NCBI GenBank assembly: GCA_903813345.2
Contig: CAIIXF020000010.1
Span: forward strand, 34,149,425-34,213,424
Reading direction: 5' to 3'
Origin: Owenia fusiformis
Lineage: Eukaryota; Annelida; Polychaeta; Sabellida; Oweniidae
Length of the DNA: 64,000 nucleotides
The stretch's first letter is position 1; each line of letters begins with the position of its first letter. The translations under genes were made by a program, and so were the position numbers. Shown one piece after another: positions 25,181 through 36,700 of the stretch. The notes below the pieces were generated by a model. That model had not been told where the DNA came from and did not search any database. It saw only the letters and a program-made list of their open reading frames with translations.

Positions 25181-26544
25181 GAGCCACCATCCTCCTAAGC
25201 AGGTGTCCAGAATCTGTACCTCCTTCTTTCTCCCTGCTATAAGCAATTTTGAAGCACCCAATAAAACTGAATCACGTAATCTATTTATGCGCCGATGACG
25301 TATACATGATTGCTGTCGCAATGTTGCGATAGCGAATCAAATTGTGAGTTCTTAATCGGGGAAATGCTAACTGCTTATCGCAGGGGGTAAAAAGAAAGAA
25401 GTATTCTGGATTTTGAAGCCCTGTGATCGGAGGATGTGTGCCACTGAATGATAGGTTAATCAAACCTCTAATAAGTGGAACCCCCAGACCAAAACCATTT
25501 ATCCATGTTCTTGACATGTTTCTGTTGACTAGATAATGTTTGTTTAAATACTTAAATACGTAAAATATCTCCATTATACAAGGCCCTTTACCATCAGTAT
25601 ATTGAGAATGGGTCCCTTTAGATGATGCATTAATTTAAAAACATATGTACGATTATTATTTATATCTTGTACCATTGATATATTGGGAATAAGATCTTTT
25701 TAAGATGATAAAAGGAATTAGTTGACAATTGAGAACAGATCCCTTGAAATGATGTATTCATCTAAATAATCTACTAGAATAGTATTGACCATGAATATTT
25801 TGAAAGCAAGTCCCTTTAACATGATATATTAATCTAGTGAGCATGCCAACCTTGAATTTATCTCAGAAATCTAATTCTAATTTTACTGATAGGTCTATAA
25901 ATGTTACCAGGCTTTCTTCAGCTGCTTTCTTTGTGATTTAGATTTAGATAATAAAAAGAAATACCATGACCTAAGTGTACCAACTGCACCTAAAATGCAC
26001 CTACTTAAAGATTTCTCTCCTCAATTTGGCAAAATTTTTCAACAATTTTTATGTGTAATTAACTATACACTATATCTTATAATTATAGTATCTGATTTTT
26101 AGCACAATTTTGATATAAAGTTTTTTTTCTATCTCACATTTAATACTGGGATATACGAGATATATATATATATAATATTTACATGCTTTCTATGATACTC
26201 TGTCCTAGTCTACTGAAAAATATGTATATCAGAACACCTCTTTAATCCAAACACCTTTCAATATGCTCTTACTCTTTTTGGATAAGATGCTAAACTATCT
26301 TAAATCATTCTATATAGGTGACTAGCAATGAAATTCTTCCCTATTCTCTTCTCTAAGTGAGAGTGAGGGGGGGGGGGTTACATAGCGAAGTTCTCTTTTT
26401 ATAATGTAAAAGTAAATTCTGAAAAAGTGTTTGCAATTTCTTGTTCAACCATGCTTTATTTGTCTTTACAGTAACCTGTTATCTTATTCACAATCAGTCA
26501 GTAAGTTCTATGGTAGCTATGTTTTTAAATTGTAAAATAAAGTA

Positions 26545-26685
26545 AGAAAGAAAGGAACCAGCAAGAAATAAAGTGAATTTGCATGTAGTTAACACTCTAG
26601 ATTATATAGAAATGCAAGAAAATCAGACACTTTATTCAAATTTTAGAGAGAAATTGAGTGAAATAAGCATGAGCAGACGGAGAAT
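26545..26685 (-). repeat. F1 dispersed repeat, inverted
   Basis: aaggaaccagcaagaaataa, gcatgtagttaacactctag, aatgcaagaaaatcagacac and aataagcatgagcagacgga. One of the cleanest inverted copies. Confidence 0.82.
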
Positions 26686-26699
26686 TGTAGCATAGGTTA

Positions 26700-28200
26700 C
26701 ATGATAACATAAGGAAGTATTTCTTATCTTACCTGCCACATAAATTGCCTACGCAAAAATCTGTCACGAATCATGAGACATGGTCACAGTGAATTTTTCT
26801 CATGAACAATTGTCCACCTTAGAGCTCTTATTGAAACATTTTTATCTGATTAGAAAAAAGCTAGAAGACGAAACAATATTTTGGGATTTGGATTGAAGAT
26901 TCCAAGATGGCTGCAGCAAGAATCATATTAACATTGAGTACAGAAGAAAATACAAAAACAACTTTCATGAGTTCTTAACAAAAGATTTTCTGGGATTCAG
27001 TGAAAAGTCAGAACAGTTAACTATTATTCATATTCTTTCTCAAGGTGCATCTGTTTTCCAAAAAATTGCATGTGGCATCTCTGATGCTATAAGTTAGCTG
27101 CTTTAGCAGCCATTTTGAATTTGAGCAGCCATTTTGAATGAACATTTATAGTTATAGGTCTTCCAAGCATTCAAACAATTAATACATCTTTCTGTAAATT
27201 GTCAAAGATTATATGCCACCATGGTATATGTTCACAAATTTCATCAAAATAAACATGTATGAGATAGAAATATGGCAAGCAAAACAGAAAAATACTCTGG
27301 TATTGAGGAGTTTAAAGGTAAATAAAAAATGTATTTAATGTAACCATTTGCTGGACTTACTCGAGAAAATACGCTAAAATGTCTTAGTGGAAGGCGCTTT
27401 ACAAAATCGCCACCCTGACATTTCTAAAGCGCCTTTATTTTGGAATTACACCTGTCATTTCTAAAACGCCTTTTGTGCACTTTTAACAATGCACTAAATG
27501 GAGAATATCTAGCAGATGTGTACATCGATCCTTTAGCATCGAAGAGAATGCATAACCGAGACGTTTGCCAGTCATGTGAACTTACTTTCAATTTTTGCGA
27601 TATAATTTGATGACCTATTGTTGGACTTTTTGGCTCCCATCCATTATTTCCTGTATTTTTGCGATGGCCCAAATGTGTAGCATTCGAAATACGTCTTATT
27701 TCGTTTAGAGCAAATGGTAAAAACCCAGGTAAAGTAATTTACAAAAACCAATCAGTATTACACTGACCCTCCTAAAGCACCTAACAGTTTAAGGCATTTT
27801 ATAGTGACTACTGTAAGGTTCTAAGATTTTTGGAAAAGCGATTTTGCAAAACTGTAAGCAATCCTAATTTTCAAACTGGGCTTAACCTTAGGCACCTTTA
27901 AACGCCTGGTGTAATTCCAGCAATTGTTTCTGTGTGTGCGCAACTTAGTGAGGTAGTAGTAAAAAAACTTATGGAGGTTATAATAACAGACAATTTCTTT
28001 ATTGTTTTTGTTATTTTGTTATTACTTACTAAAGAAAGGACTAGAATTAATTGTTTTGTTTTGTAAAAAGATAATTTCTTAATTGTTTTGTTATGGTTTT
28101 GTCTTACATTCATTGTTTGGGGCCATTCTTCAATATCAACCAATTTGGATCAAATTGTGATATTGGCTTGCTTATTTGGTAAATACAAAATAAAAATTTG
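26700..28200. other. No firm gene
   Basis: AT-rich with scattered short open frames. A short ATG-led segment at 27272-27317 ends in a donor but has the wrong phase for PDE8 exon 1. The duplicated phrase agcagccattttgaat occurs at about 27107-27140. Confidence 0.35.
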
Positions 28201-28207
28201 GTAAATA

Positions 28208-28709
28208 CCGTATTATCGCCTATTGGCGCACACTCCCCTATAAGCGCACATGCGACTTTGGAAACATGACAAACATTTGTGATCAGGGCAAAAGAGTAGG
28301 AAAACTTACAGAATAACGATTTTTTAACTCACCAAATTTCATTTTCGGGTAGGAAAATCCAACTTCCGGTCTGCGCAAACTTTGATGCGCAGTAGTTATT
28401 TTGACGATAAAATAAAAGTCAAAACTTTTACCTGATAAATATCGCAATATTTCTTTATTTTACCAATAGTTGGTCCTTTAAAAACATAATAAACGACACA
28501 AGACATGATTTGGCATGAAAAAACAGTAAGTAAGATAATATTCATTTGAAACCAGGCTCCGAATTCTGATTTTCACATATTATCGCCCAATCAAAATGAT
28601 AACTTATATGTGCGCTTATTGGGACTTTATTGGGTTGATTTCTCTCCAATTCCATGGTATGTCATCTCAATTTAACAAGCGCACTGTGCGCAAATAGGCG
28701 ATAATACGG
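28208..28709. mobile_element. 502-bp TIR transposon fragment (MITE) with TA target duplication
   Basis: The ends are inverse: ccgtattatcgcctattggc on the left and gcgcaaataggcgataatac-gg on the right, with arms of ~24 bp and one or two mismatches. It is flanked by TA at 28206-28207 and 28710-28711. The terminus resembles the widespread ccgta-ttt/att-cgg/cgcc type of Tc1/mariner/pogo-related MITEs. There is no open reading frame of note inside, so it is non-autonomous. Confidence 0.85.
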
Positions 28710-28964
28710 TACAAAGAAAAAATTTGGTAAATACAAAGAAAAAAAAATTATGAACTTGCATTTTTGAGTGATCAGTTGCAAATCACGAATTCTCTATATT
28801 TTAAGTTTTGGGTGCATTAAGCAAATACTATTTTCTGCAAAGAAACCTATAAACTGAATTGGTGGTGATTCCAAAACTAGATGACACCCTGTATTTCAAA
28901 CTTGACAATGAGCAAATTAATAAAACAGAGGGATTAAGATAAGACCATGCCTTCTTGATTTCGG

Positions 28965-28994
28965 CATGGGCTTTCAACTAGTTGAAAGCCCATG
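28965..28994. repeat. Perfect 30-bp palindrome flanked by 8-bp direct repeats
   Basis: CATGGGCTTTCAACT is followed immediately by its exact reverse complement, with no loop. The word gatttcgg occurs directly before (28957-28964) and again at the right border (28994-29001, sharing one base). Confidence 0.85.
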
Positions 28995-29399
28995 ATTTCG
29001 GTAAACTTTGTTTTATACTAGTTATCATATTTGAGATTATCGACATCTTAAGAATTGAATTATTTTGTCAAAACACTTGACAATCAAGTATTCCTATACC
29101 TATGATTAAAACTTCAATTTGGGTTAGTTTTATTATATTTCACCCCCCCAAAAAAAAGAAATTCAATGAATTTTTGATTTTCTGAGATTTTTGTTTGTAT
29201 GACTTGGTGTAAGATCTGGGTATTTCATCCTGTGTTTTTTGTACTCCTTTCTTCAAAATTTTGCTTTTCTTGAGCAAGACTCACTACACTTTCCTCTTGT
29301 ACATTTCATACTGAGTGACATCTCTTTACATATAATTTATTATCAAATTGAAATTAATGGGCACTAAACTTCATATGATTTTCTTCGTCCATTTGATAT

Positions 29400-29680
29400 T
29401 TTTCAGACTTCTGCCTCAATTTTTATGTCACTACTACAAGTCGTATAAAGTCTCCAACTTTTTATCACCTCAATTTTCATGTCACCACCACCATCACTAC
29501 CACAAGTCGTAACATATTGTTAAAGTCTCCAACCTTTTTGTGGCCTCAATTTTCATGTCACCAGCACTGTCACTACCACAAGTTGTATTATATTGTTATA
29601 GTCTCCTGCTTTTTTGGATGGTGGTTGGTTTTGGTTGGTAGGTGATCTGTGTTTGTAAAAAATGTGGTGAGAGATTATGT
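29400..29680 (+). repeat. F2 dispersed repeat with tandem core
   Basis: Three successive copies of a ~60-85-bp core (cctcaattt-tcatgtcaccacca...caagtcgtaacatattgtta...tctcca) are followed by the ggatggtggttggttttggt tail seen in the other F2 copies. Confidence 0.6.
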
Positions 29681-29775
29681 TGCGGTGTTCATGAAAGCTT
29701 AAAATTCATTGTATCCTCGTATGACCATATTAGGGTTATCTCTAAATTCAAAAAGTGTAGTTGAAGCTCACTTTT

Positions 29776-29874
29776 AAGCCTAGCTCACATAAGCTCTAAT
29801 TCTGCAATTCTGAACAAAAAACTCAATTGTGCGGGCTCTGGTCGATGAATCTGAGCTTATGAGATCGAGGCATT
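29776..29874. mobile_element. Foldback element of the 'gcctaggtcacat' type
   Basis: The left end aagcctagctcacataagct is roughly inverse to gagcttatgagatcgaggca at the right. The interior word tggtcgatgaatctgagctt is shared with related foldbacks at 44389-44532 and 55010-55065. Confidence 0.5.
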
Positions 29875-30418
29875 AAGCAAAATCATACCATTAGAAAATA
29901 GAATAAAAACTTTTACAATATGTGATAATTAACACTTCTCCACGCCTTCAATTCGCTTAAAACAAGCAATATGTCCAATTCACTATCAGAAGCAACTGTA
30001 TATGTGTCAACAATTGATATATTCAGGTGGTCTATCATGTTATTAGAAATTTGAATCTATATATGGATATATACCTCCTTCCCGGGGTCTAATTTACACT
30101 TACTAATATTTCAGTTTATGTTCATATAAACCAATATATACACACACGTAGAATTATTATATCAATATAACGTCCATGGCATTGGGTGTATCTAAGACAA
30201 CATAGCTCAGATTTTTATTTGTTCCAACAGAAATTTTGATTAAACATGTTATAAAAGCTGGTGATTATCAATTTTCATAAGGAATTTATTGAAATAAATT
30301 AAATACAGGATTAACTTAGTTCAGTATGCGAACAGTTATATAATATTTAGATATCAAGAAGACAAAAAAAGTGATATAATGTGAAAATGATTTTTGGTTG
30401 ATATTTTCAAATGGTCTC

Positions 30419-30488
30419 AAAAATGTTTGAGACCATAACAATATGTCACCACTTATGGGGTGACATTGTTATGGTCTCAAACATTTTT
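30419..30488. repeat. Near-perfect 70-nt hairpin 180 bp upstream of PDE8 exon 1
   Basis: The left arm 30419-30450 (starts aaaaatgtttgagaccataa, ends atgtcacc) pairs with the right arm 30459-30488 except for a 2-nt gap. The loop is 8 nt. The sequence resembles the F2 repeat (tgtcacca...tattgttatggtct), so it is likely an inverted F2 duplication rather than a conserved RNA. Confidence 0.75.
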
Positions 30489-30669
30489 ATGAAAGGTGTT
30501 TTTCGGCAGTTGGTGCCAAAGGGAGAGACTAAAAACTGAAAAGAAACTTAGCAAGAAAAGCAACTCTAAGTGGAAACCTGTCATTTTATGGATTTAATTT
30601 ACTTTATATGAATTTATACATTTATATTGCAATGTATTTTATAACATTTTGTTTCTTTTGTACTTTCAG

Positions 30670-30726
30670 GGCTCGGAGAGTGATGCAATGTTTGGACCAA
30701 TGAGGTTGCGGCAAATCCCAATGACG
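30670..30726 (+). CDS. PDE8: PDE8 exon 1 of this model (pre-REC segment)
   Basis: This exon is 57 nt, phase 0 at both ends, with acceptor tactttcag and donor gtaagt. It encodes residues 1-19, [19 protein letters not shown]. The FGPMR block followed directly by the REC start is diagnostic of the PDE8 N-terminal region, where vertebrates have FGPMR or IGPMR. It is not a start exon because a clear acceptor precedes it, so at least one 5' exon ending in phase 0 must lie upstream. Confidence 0.88.
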
Positions 30727-33700
30727 GTAAGTCCATTTGAATTGAACGATGTGGTCACCCAGAAAAAATGTCATGGAATCAAATGTTTTAAAATATGAGA
30801 TATATTATGATTGCAAAGAATAAAATAAACAGGCATGTAGTGAATCGATAAAACAGTTTAAAAGTCAGGCCATTTATTTTCATTTTAGAGAAAAATTATG
30901 GGAATCATAAAGGAATACAGTAAACAGGCATGTTGCAAAAATGCCAGGAAATCAAACACATTAGCACTGAATGAATTTCATGATATTGTTTCTTGAAATG
31001 GGTATAGTTGAGTTTCAGATTATTGCACTATTGAAATTGGTACATTGTTAGTTTAAACATATTGCTCTCTTGAAATGGGAATAGTATATCTTTCATGCAA
31101 TGCTGGGGCAGTGTTTTTTGAAATGTTATTTTAGCCTCATATATGGAAATCTGCTGTGAGACAAAAATAAATAAGTATAGGTTTTAGGATATTGCTCCCT
31201 TGAAATAGGTACAGTGTAGGTTTTAGGATATTGCTCCCTTGAAATAGGTACAGTGTAGGTTTTAGGATATTGCTCCCTTGAAATTGGGACAGTGAAGGTT
31301 TTAGGATATTGCTCCCTTGAAATAGGTACAGTGTAGGTTTTAGGATATTGCTCCCTTGAAATTGGGACAGTGAGGGTTTTAGGATATTGCTCCCTTGAAA
31401 TTGGGACAGTGAAGGTTTTAGGATATTGCTCCCTTGAAATAGGTACAGTGTAGGTTTTAGGATATTGCTCCCTTGAAATTGGGACAGTGAAGGTTTTAGG
31501 ATATTGCTCCCTTGAAATAGGTACAGTGTAGGTTTTAGGATATTGCTCCCTTGAAATTGGGACAGTGAGGGTTTTAGGATATTGCTCCCTTGAAATTGGG
31601 ACAGTGAAGGTTTTAGGATATTGCTCACTTGAAATTGGTACAGTGTAGGTTTTAGGATATTGCTCCCTTGAAATTGGGACAGTGAAGGTTTTAGGATATT
31701 GCTCCCTTGAAATATTGGTACAGTGTAGGTTTTAGGATATTTATCTCTTAGAATGGGAACAGTGAGCTTCAGGATAAGCTGCTCTCTTGGTTATAGAGAC
31801 TCATTTTCTAACAAAAAGTTCTAATTTTGAAATTGATGCCATTCCATGATAATAAGAAAAAGCATATAGCAAGGGCATTCCCGGATAGAACATGTAGACA
31901 CGTGGAACCTGTTATCCAAAAAGCAGGCAAAATACCAAAGACAATCTGAACATAAGTTTCTATTAAGAGATCCGGTAATGTTTAAAATTTGGGCTAAAAG
32001 TGTATATTTGTATATACAGACATTGTATATAGACATATTGCACCAGGCAGATCTTATCAAGCATTGCATCTTGGATTTACAGTTGCTGTAACTGTCAATC
32101 ATTTGGGGTTTGAGTCAAACTGTACAGCAGTTAGGGGTTGAATCAAAATTAACTGATTTGAATGTTGAATCAAAACTCTCATTTATTGGTTGAAGTGGAA
32201 TTCACTTGTTTTTGGGTAGAATTGAAACTCACTCATTTTTGGTTGAAGTGGAACTCACTTATTTTTGGGTAGAATTGAAACTCACTCATTTTTGGTTGAA
32301 GTGGAACTCACTTATTTTTGGGTAGAATTGAAACTCACTCATTTTTGGTTGAAGTGGAACTCACTCATATATAGGTTCAATTCAAAGATGCCCTTTTATG
32401 GCCTTTTAAGTCCACCAGATCAGTATGCCCTTTTATGGCTTTGAAATGTCAGTTTACCCAAATTATATCCCCAAGGCAAGATCAAAGCAAAATTGCATTA
32501 CGAAACAATCCAGTTTTACTATCTCACTAACATGGTACTATGAATACAAAAAAATGTTTCGCATTAAGCCAATCTGACCAATCCTCTCCCTAATAATAAT
32601 AAAAATATACCAAGAATTAAAGTTAAAAGGGGAGAATTCAGAAACGACTCTTTGTCTTACCCCGTTTGATATGACACAAGAGGTCGACTGATTCTAGGCT
32701 TTTTAGTACATGTATATATTTTCAGAGATCTAGATTATGGCCATACAGGTCTAATATGGGTTCAAGAGTCTAATTAAGAATTCTATTTGTTGTTGATTTG
32801 ATAATATATCAGGGGTTATTATATTTTTACAACCTTTGGGGTTACTATAATGTTGATAGTCTTGATAGTTTGAATATTTGGAATTTTATTTCTTTCAAAA
32901 ACAGATTTGTTTCTATGCACTAAATTGCAGTTAATAACCTTGCACTCGCTGTTACGAAAATTATTGACAAGTAGAAAATGCGAACAATGTTAGGTCCGGC
33001 TTGTGAGTGATGAGATAAACAAACTGTGGTTGGTCGATACATATAATCAATCAGCGAGTAAATATTAATGCCTGCGATGAAAATATCACCGGGTCATGTT
33101 TTGAAATTAAAAAAATTTAAATTGAAGTATTTTCGGAGTTTAGGAATTACTGAAAAAGGTTTGTAGATGAGATTCTAAATTGTATAGAAATGCTAAAAAG
33201 TCGGATACTTTATTCTAATTTTCTAGAGGATTTACTGATTCTAGATTGATGACAAGAAAAATTTAGACACAAGTTGTGAACTTACAATGCAATTATCTCA
33301 TATGTAAAACATGTGATTCTTGTACATAATGCATGGATTTGAATGAGCCAAATAGAAAAACAACACTTGTGTTTGAAAATAGAAAATAGAGTTGAAAAGA
33401 GTGAAATCAGCAAGGAATAAAGTAAACAGACATGCAGTCAACACTCTAAATTGTATAGAAATGCAAGAAAATCTGACACTTTATTCAAATTTTAGAGAGA
33501 AATGGAGTAGAAAAAGCATGACATTTATTTGTACTTTTATTCGCCTGAAACCTCAACTTGTATTCTAATAAACAAGAAAATAATCAATATTGCAACGATT
33601 TTCTTAACACACAAATAATATATCTGCTTTTTCGAAAAGGTCACAACGATATGTATCAATATATTATTGAAAAGAACATGTACTGCAATGAGGCTATAAC

Positions 33701-36700
33701 AATCAAATGATTATTTCGCGAAAGTGATATATATCGAGAGTTGTTAAAATCGAGAGGGGCTCCTTAATTTTTGAAGATATCACTTGACCTTGATTTGTCA
33801 CATGAAAGGTAACTTTGTCATCTCGTATTATTTATTTTTGGCTAATGTTTGTTTAGTGAAACCATAAAATTTTTCTGTTGGTACATTTTTATCATAAAAT
33901 CTTTCTTTTTTCGAATGCCCCTGTTTCTGTTGGTACACGCTTCTTTCTTTTGGTGCACGCTTCTTTCTGTTGGTACACGCTTCTCTCTGTTCATATGTTT
34001 TATATTTGTGCATGCATCTTTCCATTAGTACATACTTATTTCTGTTGATACATACTTCTTTCCATTGGTGAACATTTTTTCTATTGGTGCGTATCTTTTG
34101 TATTGGTGATTCCCTTTTCTGTTGGCTGATGCTTCTTTTTGTCGGTGAACCTATTTTTCTATTGGTGGATTTGCTTCTTTCTTTTGGTATGTTCTCATAT
34201 CTTTTGATACATATATTTTATGTTAGTATAAACCTAACAACCAGAAAACAAATAGATAACCAAACAACATTCAGGATCAAATCTTATCTTCTGGCAATAT
34301 AATGTTTATTCCTCCAGAAGACATAAAAGTGATATTCCACAGGCGCCTTTTTTCACTGATTATATGCATTAAAGGCCAATATCTTGTCAGATTTGAAGCA
34401 TCTTACATTTTTCTCTCATAATCAAAGTAGTAGAACTGATCTGTCTTTTCAATCCAAGTTAGTAGCCCCTCTTATATTCTAATTACCACCTCCTGTTCAG
34501 GGGGATCTGACTCCGCTGGTGATCAAGTAGTGGGAGAGGGGGGGGGGGTCACAGTGGCTTGTAGGTAGACTTAGGGGGAAAGAGAATGAGAGGTTGTGAG
34601 CTAGGGGGCTGTTTCTGGAAAGTTTCGTTATTAACGAATCGTTAATTCAATTGTTGATGAAGATTTTTCCGTTTCTCAAAAGTTAACGATTCGCGATGAC
34701 ATCATGGTTTTTAACGAGTTATTCGTTATCCATGATGCGGTGTCTATAGAAACGAATCCAAGATTCGCTATTAACGATTCGTTAATAACGATAAGATTCG
34801 AGAAACGGCCTCCAGGGCCGTAATTTAGGATGGGAGACTAGATGAATGGTAGAGAGTGACATCTGGCTGAGAGAGATCTCTTACAGGAGACAATGGGATA
34901 TGGTCGATGTGGCATACTTTACTTTGCCATCACAGTTATCTAAAGCCTCAGGCACTTTGCTCCAGGGTGGGTGTACGGCAGTTGAAGCTTCACAAAACCA
35001 ATATAGAAAATCTACATCATACTGCTGCATATTTCTCTCGATTTTGGGAAGCTATGGCGCTGCTTTAAAGTCGCCACAGATCAAGTGCGACTGAGGCATT
35101 GCCTGAACCAACCAACTGTTCTTGGAGACAATCCCAAAAAATCAATGATGTTTTCATTTTTTGTTATACACAGAGTGACTTTTGCATTAGCGATAAGAAA
35201 TGCCATTATTATGAGCTTATAGTCCCATATATTGAACAATATGTATATTCAACAAATTAAATTGATATATTTTGACCTTAGAACGAATAGGCTTTAGGGA
35301 ATTTCTACAAGTTTTATTGGCATATTGTAACTAAAGAAGTATCAGAACAATGCGTTAGATCTGACAGTAGTTTCGCATTTCTTAGTCAATAAAAACAAAC
35401 GGAACAAAAGAGATGAAAGTCAAATATACAAGAGGCACCTGATAGTCTATGACGGGAGTTGCCCTTTAGTCTGTCACATTTTGAAATTGTCACATTTCAC
35501 TTTTAAAGTACATGTATTGTCGCTTTTAGTAGCTTCTCTGACAGCTTCTCTGAAATGTATATTACATATTAGATATTGTCATACAGAAAATGTATCTATT
35601 ATATTTGAATCCTCCATCTGTCCAGAGGAAAGGTGTTAACTAGAGAGAGGTGTTCACTAGAGAGAGGTGTTAACTAGAGAGAGGTGCTCACTAGAAAGGT
35701 GTTTACTAGAGAGAAGTGTTCACTTGAGAGAGGTGTTTACTAGAGACAGGTGTTCACTAGAGAGAGGTGTTTACTTGAGAGAATTGTTCACTAAGACAGG
35801 TTTCACTGTAGTTATATTTCTTCACACAAGGTCAGCATTTTCCCCTTATCACAGTTTACTTCACCAACTCTAACCATGCATCTATTGTAAAATATAGAAT
35901 GGGTATACTGTATTCTGATTGGCCGAGTGTGATATTGAGCAATATTATGTTTAAAGAATTATTATTTTCTTATATGTATTAAAGAATAAGATCTTAATTT
36001 TAAGGTACATGTATCTTATATTGACATTACTAGCGTGCATGCTAACTATTGATAAACCCTTATAGCTGATAAACTATCACCCAGCTATCAATTAAAGTTC
36101 ACTCTAAATGTTCAATTTGAAAAGAAAAAGTACTTTAATACTATTACAAAGGTATTAATATTGGTTGTTGTGTTGTATGAATGTCTTAGAATAGGGCATT
36201 GCCTGGGCATCTTTATATTTTGTGTCATTGGACCTATGACCTTCATTCTAAAATTCAAAAATGTTGTAAATGTTAATCCAATACTAATGGACAGTACATG
36301 TACTAAAGTACTTCATGCCTATTTAGTGCCTATTTATTTTATAGTCAGGGTGGCATAGTGCCTATTTACCTTATTACTGGTTTCACTAGAATTTCAGGCT
36401 AAATAAATGAAAACAACAGGCAAAATTAATGGAAATCATTAATTAACATGGAAAAGTTGAAAAGTCCCTAAAAACAACAGGCGATTTTGTGAAAACAATC
36501 GGTGAAAATTGCCTGTTACTAAAGAAACCCCTGCTTATAGTCAGAGTGGCAAGTACCCATTTACCTTATATAGTCAATGTGGCATTGTGCCTATTTACCT
36601 TAGAGTCAGGATGGCATAGTACCCATTTTTTTCCTTATAGTCAGGATGGCATTATAAGTGCCTATTTACCTTATAGTCAGGATGGCATAGTGCCTATTTT

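Noticed and set aside
27272-27317. ATG-led mini-exon MASKTEKYSGIEEFK with donor gtaaat
   Set aside because: It ends in phase 1, which would put PDE8 exon 1 out of frame and hit a stop within a few codons.
1-30669. Search for a vertebrate-type MGCAPS first exon of PDE8
   Set aside because: No sequence able to encode an MGC(A/S)PS start followed by a donor was found, so the conserved N-terminus is probably outside the window or replaced.
31137-31628. 163-codon open frame on the minus strand
   Set aside because: It is entirely made of the 39-bp minisatellite, and the open frame follows from the period being divisible by three. No start context, splice sites or family resemblance.
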